Below are positions 32,548 to 37,389 of a DNA stretch of 37,389 bases, piece after piece. Location of the stretch: the NCBI GenBank assembly GCA_025455775.1, contig JALOLT010000014.1, positions 1 to 37,389 of the forward strand. The letters are read 5' to 3'. Below the pieces are notes generated by a model that did not search any database, was not told the origin of the DNA, and saw only the letters and a list, made by a program, of their open reading frames with translations. The translations under genes and the position numbers were made by a program. The first letter of the stretch is position 1. The number at the start of each line of letters is the position of its first letter. The DNA is from Fimbriimonadaceae bacterium. Lineage in GTDB: Bacteria; Armatimonadota; Fimbriimonadia; Fimbriimonadales; Fimbriimonadaceae.

Positions 32548-34548
32548 TCACTTCAGTGAAGGATTCGGAATCTGTACCAATATCGTAAAGTTTCCTGAAC
32601 CACTCCAATTGGGGTTTTCCGATTCGGGCCGGGGGATCGACATTGTGTATGTCGTGAACCAGTTGTCCTTGGTTACTGTGAATGGCCCTTCGAACCGATT
32701 CCCCAAGTCTCGACTTTCTGCCCCTTTGTTTCGGTTTGCACCCCACCTGTTCCAACTAGCCTCCCTAGTTCCTTTAGACCTCTTGGTATCTGCCCCGACA
32801 CTGTTACGATTGTTGATCGTAACATCAAAGGCGATTCCTAGGTTAACTTCCATGCGCTGGGTTCTTCGATCAATAATGATACTATAGGAACTTCTTTTGG
32901 TTTTGGAAGGTAATCCTTTCTCAGTAAAGGAGCGACTGACCGGCGTGACCTGCTCGCACCCACCTGTCTGACCAAAGCTTGAGAAACTCTCAATCGAACT
33001 TCCGCGGACTACTTCCTTACCATTTCGAATTTCGATAGGTGGATTGGGGTCGGCATCTTTGTTCATGTCTGCGATTTGCTTGAGCATGTCAGCCCTCATA
33101 CTCGCGGGAACATCTTTCAAACTCTCTCGCATCACCCGGTTCATTTCTTCATAGGTCACTAAGGGATCATTCACTTTTGCAGCCTGGTCAGAAAGCACAA
33201 ATATCCCACTAAAGTTCCAAGATTGGTTCATGCCTTTTCTGGGAATCAAGTGTTCCGCCATGTTAAAGGAAATCGTTACTACGTTTCCGCCCTCAATGAC
33301 ATCTGTGAAGATTTGGGACGTTTCCCTGGATTTTGTCCACCTCATTCCCTTCGGAGCCCTTCCCCAAATCGGCCCACCTTCACTCGCCATGATCGCAACA
33401 CTTGGTACATTTTCGCTTGCCACTCCCACAAGAAAGTGGGCATCGTAACTCTGGCGATAGGGTTTAGGAGTGGCAAGATTTCTCGCCTGAGGACTCCCTT
33501 CAGCGATGAAGGTTCCCCTTCCTCCTTGAATCGTGGTTATCGCTTTAGGGCTAGCAATCCGAACCGCCTCGTTCGTACTGCTTATTCTCCAAAAGACATC
33601 GAAAGCAGACACTGGCCGCGTCTCGCTGATCTTGAGAGTTTGAACTCCTTTGTACTTCAAGAAAGTCTGCAAGGCTTTTGAGATTTCTGCTGTGTAATTC
33701 ACTTGGAGATCAAACTCTTGCCTCCCGCCAGGGGTAGTTGTGGAGGTTCGTCTCATCTGGGGGCCAATCTTCGCAAATTCAAGACTTATCGCCACATTGC
33801 AAGCGAGCACGGCGGGAGTATCTTCGATTTGTTTAACTGCCTCTTTCACTTGATCAGGCCTTGTCGGCTGAGCAGGAATCGGGTCAGGCACAGAAACTGA
33901 CTCTAAGAGCTTGAGCCCTCCGTACTCCTGACTCAAGCCTGGCAGCAGACTCGCCGAAAAAAGGCTCCCTGAGGACTGGCGATTCAGGGTCGCCACCAAC
34001 TCCGACCCGACCACTTTCATCCAGACAAGGGCTGCAGCGGGAGTGATCATGTGGGGCTCATCTCCTTGCTCAGGCGACCCGTCCATGAAGTTACTCTCGA
34101 CCCCTTCATTCAGGTAGCCCATCCCCCAAACAAGATCAGAGGCAGCGCGGTTGAGTCCAGCATTCAGGTACCAAACGTTCATGATGTCACCGAGTCGACT
34201 CTTCATCCCAATGATCTCGACCGCTGGCTGATACAGAGCGACCAAGTCATCGTAGCGAATGAGGTCTCCCTGCTTATGCATCAGGGCGAAAGCTTCGATC
34301 TCGGCTTGACTGACTTGGATGCGATGGGCGTTATCCTCTTGGGACTTCTGAATGACCTTTCCCTCTGCATCTGTGATGTCGAAACCCAAGTAGAGCATGA
34401 CATTCGATAAGTTCACCGCTGGATCCTTATCGGTATTCAAAAAGGAGACGACCTGCTCCCATGGCATCGGCTCTGAACGCTGGGCTGGGGAGATGCCAAT
34501 CAGAGCGAGAAGCGTAAGGATAACCGCAATTAACCTCAACGAAACCAT
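32548..34548 (-). CDS. Large exported protein of unknown function
   Basis: Unrecognised protein of 666 aa. A clear signal peptide (L-R-L-I-A-V-I-L-T-L-L-A-L-I, cleavage near S-P-A-Q) indicates export. The N-terminal half is helical and includes a W-Y-L-N-A-G-L-N-R-A-A-S segment. The C-terminal part is rich in Asn, Ser and Arg with beta-strand-like stretches, and the last residues are F-T-I-L-V-Q-I-P-N-P-S-L-K. No transmembrane segment follows the signal peptide, and no catalytic motif could be named. The ATG has a TAGCAT box exactly 6 nt upstream. It is divergent from the GH51 gene, but nothing ties it to arabinose use. Confidence 0.8.
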   Translation of the reverse strand: MVSLRLIAVILTLLALIGISPAQRSEPMPWEQVVSFLNTDKDPAVNLSNVMLYLGFDITDAEGKVIQKSQEDNAHRIQVSQAEIEAFALMHKQGDLIRYDDLVALYQPAVEIIGMKSRLGDIMNVWYLNAGLNRAASDLVWGMGYLNEGVESNFMDGSPEQGDEPHMITPAAALVWMKVVGSELVATLNRQSSGSLFSASLLPGLSQEYGGLKLLESVSVPDPIPAQPTRPDQVKEAVKQIEDTPAVLACNVAISLEFAKIGPQMRRTSTTTPGGRQEFDLQVNYTAEISKALQTFLKYKGVQTLKISETRPVSAFDVFWRISSTNEAVRIASPKAITTIQGGRGTFIAEGSPQARNLATPKPYRQSYDAHFLVGVASENVPSVAIMASEGGPIWGRAPKGMRWTKSRETSQIFTDVIEGGNVVTISFNMAEHLIPRKGMNQSWNFSGIFVLSDQAAKVNDPLVTYEEMNRVMRESLKDVPASMRADMLKQIADMNKDADPNPPIEIRNGKEVVRGSSIESFSSFGQTGGCEQVTPVSRSFTEKGLPSKTKRSSYSIIIDRRTQRMEVNLGIAFDVTINNRNSVGADTKRSKGTREASWNRWGANRNKGAESRDLGNRFEGPFTVTKDNWFTTYTMSIPRPESENPNWSGSGNFTILVQIPNPSLK

Positions 34549-34554
34549 GCAATT

Positions 34555-34560
34555 ATGCTA
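34555..34560 (-). promoter_or_regulatory. Leaderless -10 box for the unknown exported protein
   Basis: TAGCAT followed by exactly 6 nt and the ATG at 34548. No ribosome-binding site is present. Confidence 0.45.
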
Positions 34561-34671
34561 GCACAAACTTTCTTCACATGGGGCTCAAGCGATGCTCAAT
34601 ACAAGTCTGGAGTACCAGCCATCAGCCCAAAAAATGGGGTGAAGGGGATACATTCGGGTAGCGATTGCCGG

Positions 34672-34677
34672 TAACTT
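34672..34677 (+). promoter_or_regulatory. Possible leaderless -10 box for the GH51 gene
   Basis: TAACTT followed by 9 nt and the ATG at 34687, giving a leader of at most a few bases. No ribosome-binding site is present. Confidence 0.35.
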
Positions 34678-34686
34678 CACAAACAT

Positions 34687-36159
34687 ATGAACTCTTCCAC
34701 TGAAATCCATCTCAACCTCCGCCGCCACAACGAAAACGTGGATGAGCGGATTTACGGCGGCTTTCTGGAGCATCTCGGCCGAGCTGTTTATGAGGGTGCC
34801 TACCAACCTAGCCACCCAACCGCAGATGAAAATGGCTTTCGGCGCGACGTCATCGAAGCCCTACGCCCCATCGGGTTTTCGATCATGCGCTATCCGGGGG
34901 GCAACTTCGTGAGTGCCTACGATTGGAAGGATGGAATTGGCCCCAAGGAGAGTCGGCCAAGGCGACTGGACTTTGCGTGGCGCTCAATCGAGACAAACCA
35001 GTTCGGGACGGACGAGTTCATGGCGTGGTGCCGTGAGATAGGGACGGAACCAATGCTCGCCGTGAACCTTGGCACAGGTCAGCCGAGGGGTGCAGCCGAA
35101 CTGCTTGAATATTGCAACCTCCCCCGTGGAACCAGTTGGGCTGATTTGCGGGCTCAAGACGAGCCCTATGGAGTCAAGCTCTGGTGCCTTGGCAACGAGA
35201 TGGATGGGCCCTGGCAAGCAGGCCAAAGACCAGCCAAGGACTACGCCAGCAGTGCCCTGCAAGCAAGTCGCCTCATGAAAGGGCTTGACCCAACCATCGA
35301 GACGATCGTGTGTGGTTCGAGCGGCAGGGGAATGCCAGACTATATGGACTGGGATCTGCAGGTTCTGGATACCTGCTTTAGTTCAGTCGACTATATCAGT
35401 GCCCATCGCTACACCCAAAAAGGCAAGATGTCCACCTGGGACTACTTAGCAGAAGGCCTCGAGATCGATCGAATTATTCAGGACTATCGCAGCCTTATTG
35501 GATATGTCCGGGCTAAGTACAAGTCCGATAAGCAGATCCATTTGAGTTTCGACGAGTGGAATGTCTGGTACCGGGAGATGAGCGGCGATGGCGATTGGAA
35601 GGAAGCTCCACATCTCTTGGAAGAGGTCTACAACTGGGAGGACGCCCTGATTGCTGCTCAATATCTTTCGAGCTTTGTGCGCAATTCGGATGTTGTGAAG
35701 GTGGCATGTCTGGCCCAAGCCGTGAACGTCATTGCTCCCGTCTTGACACGCGAAGAGGGTGTCTTAACCCAGTCTATTGCTCACCCTCTCTCCCTCTTCC
35801 GGGGTTACGGGGTTGGGACATCGCTTCAGGCTGTCACCCTGCAAGACTCTTCGCCTGGTCGAGGCTTTGCCTCTGTTCCCCACGTTGATGTCTGCGCAGT
35901 TGCTGCTTCTGGTCAAGTCAATGTCTTTCTCACCCACCGTTCCGACCATGGGTCCACAAAGACAGTGATTGATCTTCGACCCTGTACGATCTCGGGAGCG
36001 AAGGGAATCTGCGTGGCTGAGGCAGCGGACACAGCCAACACTTGGGAAACTCCCAATGCCATCTCTCAACGAGAATTGGCGGTTCAAGTCCTGGATAGCC
36101 ACAAGGTCGAATTGACACTTCCCCCTCTCGCCTTTGCCGTCGTTCAATTGGCGATTTGA
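34687..36159 (+). CDS. Alpha-L-arabinofuranosidase, GH51
   Basis: Intracellular-type alpha-L-arabinofuranosidase of glycoside hydrolase family 51, 490 aa. It releases arabinose from arabinan, arabinoxylan or arabino-oligosaccharides. The acid/base is E171 in W-C-L-G-N-E and the nucleophile is E290 in S-F-D-E-W-N-V-W-Y; both are the family's diagnostic motifs. I-Y-G-G-F-L-E-H-L-G-R at the N-terminus and R-Y-P-G-G-N-F are also typical. The length is normal and there is no signal peptide, so it should act on imported oligosaccharides. With araA it suggests arabinose use, though no transporter or other arabinan gene is beside it. Confidence 0.95.
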   Translation: MNSSTEIHLNLRRHNENVDERIYGGFLEHLGRAVYEGAYQPSHPTADENGFRRDVIEALRPIGFSIMRYPGGNFVSAYDWKDGIGPKESRPRRLDFAWRSIETNQFGTDEFMAWCREIGTEPMLAVNLGTGQPRGAAELLEYCNLPRGTSWADLRAQDEPYGVKLWCLGNEMDGPWQAGQRPAKDYASSALQASRLMKGLDPTIETIVCGSSGRGMPDYMDWDLQVLDTCFSSVDYISAHRYTQKGKMSTWDYLAEGLEIDRIIQDYRSLIGYVRAKYKSDKQIHLSFDEWNVWYREMSGDGDWKEAPHLLEEVYNWEDALIAAQYLSSFVRNSDVVKVACLAQAVNVIAPVLTREEGVLTQSIAHPLSLFRGYGVGTSLQAVTLQDSSPGRGFASVPHVDVCAVAASGQVNVFLTHRSDHGSTKTVIDLRPCTISGAKGICVAEAADTANTWETPNAISQRELAVQVLDSHKVELTLPPLAFAVVQLAI

Positions 36160-36165
36160 GTTTTC

Positions 36166-36197
36166 TTGACAATTCGGGAGCAAAAATGCGGTAGCGT
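36166..36197 (+). promoter_or_regulatory. Probable promoter of the AIM24 gene
   Basis: A perfect TTGACA at 36166-36171, just after the GH51 stop, with TAGCGT at 36192-36197 (20 bp away) or CGGTAG at 17 bp as the -10. Either would start transcription within a few bases of the ATG at 36207. The -10 assignment is uncertain. Confidence 0.4.
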
Positions 36198-36206
36198 TGC
36201 AATGCT

Positions 36207-36878
36207 ATGGCACTTTATCAGATCTGCAGCAAAGAAGGAGTCAACTACGTCGAGATCGCTTTGAACAATGAAACGGTTCGTGCGGAGAGCGGAGCGATGC
36301 GCTACATGCTCGGCAATATTACGATGGAAAGCAAGGCCCCAAGCCTCGGCGGATTTTTCAAAGCGGCTGTGACCGGTGAGTCGATCTTTCGCCCCACATA
36401 TACTGGAACTGGGAAACTGGTTCTGGAACCGACGATCTACAACTTCTTCGAGCTCAACCTTCAAGGCGAAGAACTTGTTCTTGATCAAGGGGCTTACTGG
36501 TGCAGTGACGCCTCGATCGACGTTTCGGCGCGAGCCAACAAGCTTGCCGCTGGCGTCCTGAGTGGCGAAGGAATGTTTCAAACAGTCGTACGAGGTGTCG
36601 GTAAGGTCATCCTGATGGTTCCGGGCCCGGTGGAAATCATCGACTTGGCAAATCAGAAGCTCGTCGTGGACGGCACCTTCGCCGTTGCCCGATCAGCATC
36701 TCTGAACTTCCGGGTCGAAAAATCTACTAAGTCAATCCTTGGAGGCGTTACCGGCGGCGAAGGTCTAGTCAACGTTTTCGAGGGTTCCGGACGAGTCTGG
36801 CTCTGCCCTGTTCCCAACGTCTACGTCATGCTCCAAAACATGATCGGCGCCTTGGCGATGAGCCGAACGACTGGCTAA
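36207..36878 (+). CDS. AIM24 family protein
   Basis: Protein of 223 aa in the AIM24 family (DUF124, TIGR00266-like), a beta-barrel fold resembling that of tubby-like proteins. E-S-G-A-M-R-Y-M, G-E-S-I-F, G-T-G-K-L-V-L-E-P and G-E-G-L-V-N-V-F-E-G-S-G-R-V-W are the usual landmarks. Bacterial members have no agreed function. The protein has no signal peptide. It stands alone between the GH51 gene and the repeat array. Confidence 0.9.
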   Translation: MALYQICSKEGVNYVEIALNNETVRAESGAMRYMLGNITMESKAPSLGGFFKAAVTGESIFRPTYTGTGKLVLEPTIYNFFELNLQGEELVLDQGAYWCSDASIDVSARANKLAAGVLSGEGMFQTVVRGVGKVILMVPGPVEIIDLANQKLVVDGTFAVARSASLNFRVEKSTKSILGGVTGGEGLVNVFEGSGRVWLCPVPNVYVMLQNMIGALAMSRTTG

Positions 36879-37389
36879 CTCCCAGTCTCTGGTTCGCGCT
36901 GCTTCTTGGAGGCCAGGGGCTGTCTCGCCGGTTCCTCCTTCCCTCGGGGCTGACTCAAGAGTGTTGGGCTCCCAGGACGTAGTCAAATCGCGTCTTGGGA
37001 CCCTTGGGGCCAGATACAGTTTTGGCTACACTCTCAAACTCACGTGCCCTGCCGAGGCGCAGCCCCGAAGCGCGAGCGGAGGGGAGGGCGTGGCCTCGGG
37101 GAGGCGGGGCAGGCAGCCCCGAAGCGCAAGCGGAGGGGAGGGCGTGGCCTCGGGGAGGCGGGGCAGGCAGCCCCGAAGCGCGAGCGGAGGGGAGGGTGTG
37201 GCCTCGGGGAGCCGGGGCAGGCAGCCCCGAAGCGAAGCGGAGGGGAGGGCGTGGCCTCGGGGAGGCGGGGCAGGAAGCCCACGAGGGGCTACCTCTATTG
37301 AGATAGTCTCAAGATTCTAGCTCTGTTCGTCACGCTCCCTGAGGCCAGCCGTTTTTCAAAGCAACCCCTCGACTCAGAAATGCCCTTCT
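36879..37389. other. Non-coding right end with repeat array
   Basis: No convincing gene. It holds a 10-bp inverted repeat with one G-T pair (36970-36979 and 36991-37000) that could stop transcription of the AIM24 gene although no T-run follows, and then the GC-rich tandem array (37045-37273). The long open frames over the array, in several frames on both strands, result from a 54-bp (18-codon) period without stops. Confidence 0.8.
37045..37273. repeat. GC-rich repeat, tandem array of four units
   Basis: Four head-to-tail units: 37059-37112 (54 bp), 37113-37166 (54), 37167-37220 (54) and 37221-37273 (53). They are preceded by the same leader TGCCCTGCCGAGGC that opens the single copy at 7139. 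Each unit carries the motif GGGGAGGG-CG-TGGCCTCGGG with scattered single-base changes (for example GTG for CGTG and GCC for GGC in unit 3). The variable spot is the AAGCG-C/A-GAGC or AAGCGAAGC loop. The element is the same as the single copies at 56-126 and 7139-7208. Confidence 0.93.

Noticed and set aside
37045-37273. CRISPR array.
   Set aside because: The units are contiguous with no unique spacers and are as GC-rich as the single copies elsewhere; no cas gene is present.
36961-37320. Long open frames over the repeat array, encoding periodic Gly/Arg-rich peptides in several frames and both strands.
   Set aside because: The unit is 54 bp (18 codons) and lacks stop codons, so open frames arise automatically. 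No start with a ribosome-binding site exists and the peptides are low-complexity.

Overview
This is a continuous stretch of bacterial chromosome, about 37 kb, densely coded on both strands and moderately GC-rich. It holds 27 genes or gene remnants, one tRNA gene and a family of GC-rich repeats. There is no phage, CRISPR array or intact insertion sequence. Several protein features suggest an Armatimonadota (Fimbriimonadia-like) bacterium: a Ser/Thr kinase with an 'ARSNDI' loop, PA14 and beta-helix secreted proteins, and a sugar isomerase next to a CBM9-like protein. That placement is inference and no marker proves it.

Layout. 1-3.7 kb: a decayed TauE/SafE permease, a membrane Ser/Thr kinase, and a short-chain dehydrogenase relative convergent with it. 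3.75-7.0 kb: tRNA-Ser(UGA), an M14 zinc carboxypeptidase, and two tandem exported cyclophilins. 7.4-10.1 kb: a secreted beta-helix protein with two PA14 domains. 10.1-14.2 kb, minus strand: a secreted Gly/Pro-rich protein, dnaG, the sigma factor, and a peroxiredoxin-like gene whose first active-site cysteine codon is UGA. 14.3-19.1 kb: thioredoxin, a trans-sulfuration PLP enzyme, a GNAT acetyltransferase, an unknown 606-aa protein, and rpsT. 19.2-23.5 kb: an orphan IS3-type OrfA, araA, and an exported protein with twelve D-x-x-G-[ND]-D-x-Y repeats. 23.7-28.5 kb: the C-terminal half of CarB, divergent from lysA, an M50 protease and trpS. 28.5-32.5 kb: a TIM-barrel isomerase, a CBM9-like protein, the C-terminal half of MetH, and a peroxiredoxin. 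32.5-37.4 kb: an unknown exported protein, a GH51 arabinofuranosidase, an AIM24 protein, and a tandem array of the GC-rich repeat.

How the genes fit together. dnaG and the sigma factor keep the classical primase-sigma order, with a probable selenoprotein starting 10 nt downstream. GH51 and araA would release arabinose from plant polysaccharide and isomerise it, although araB and araD are absent here. Thioredoxin, two peroxiredoxins and the UxxC protein form a thiol-redox theme. CarB and MetH are both present only as C-terminal halves.

The most notable observations are: (1) the in-frame UGA at the UxxC position of the peroxiredoxin-like gene, followed by an 8-bp hairpin with a GGA loop, which fits a bacterial selenocysteine signal; (2) a TANNNT-type -10 box 6-9 nt before the start codon of about ten genes, pointing to widespread leaderless mRNAs; (3) the 54-bp GC-rich repeat family; (4) the split CarB and MetH; (5) the D-x-x-G-x-D-x-Y repeat protein.
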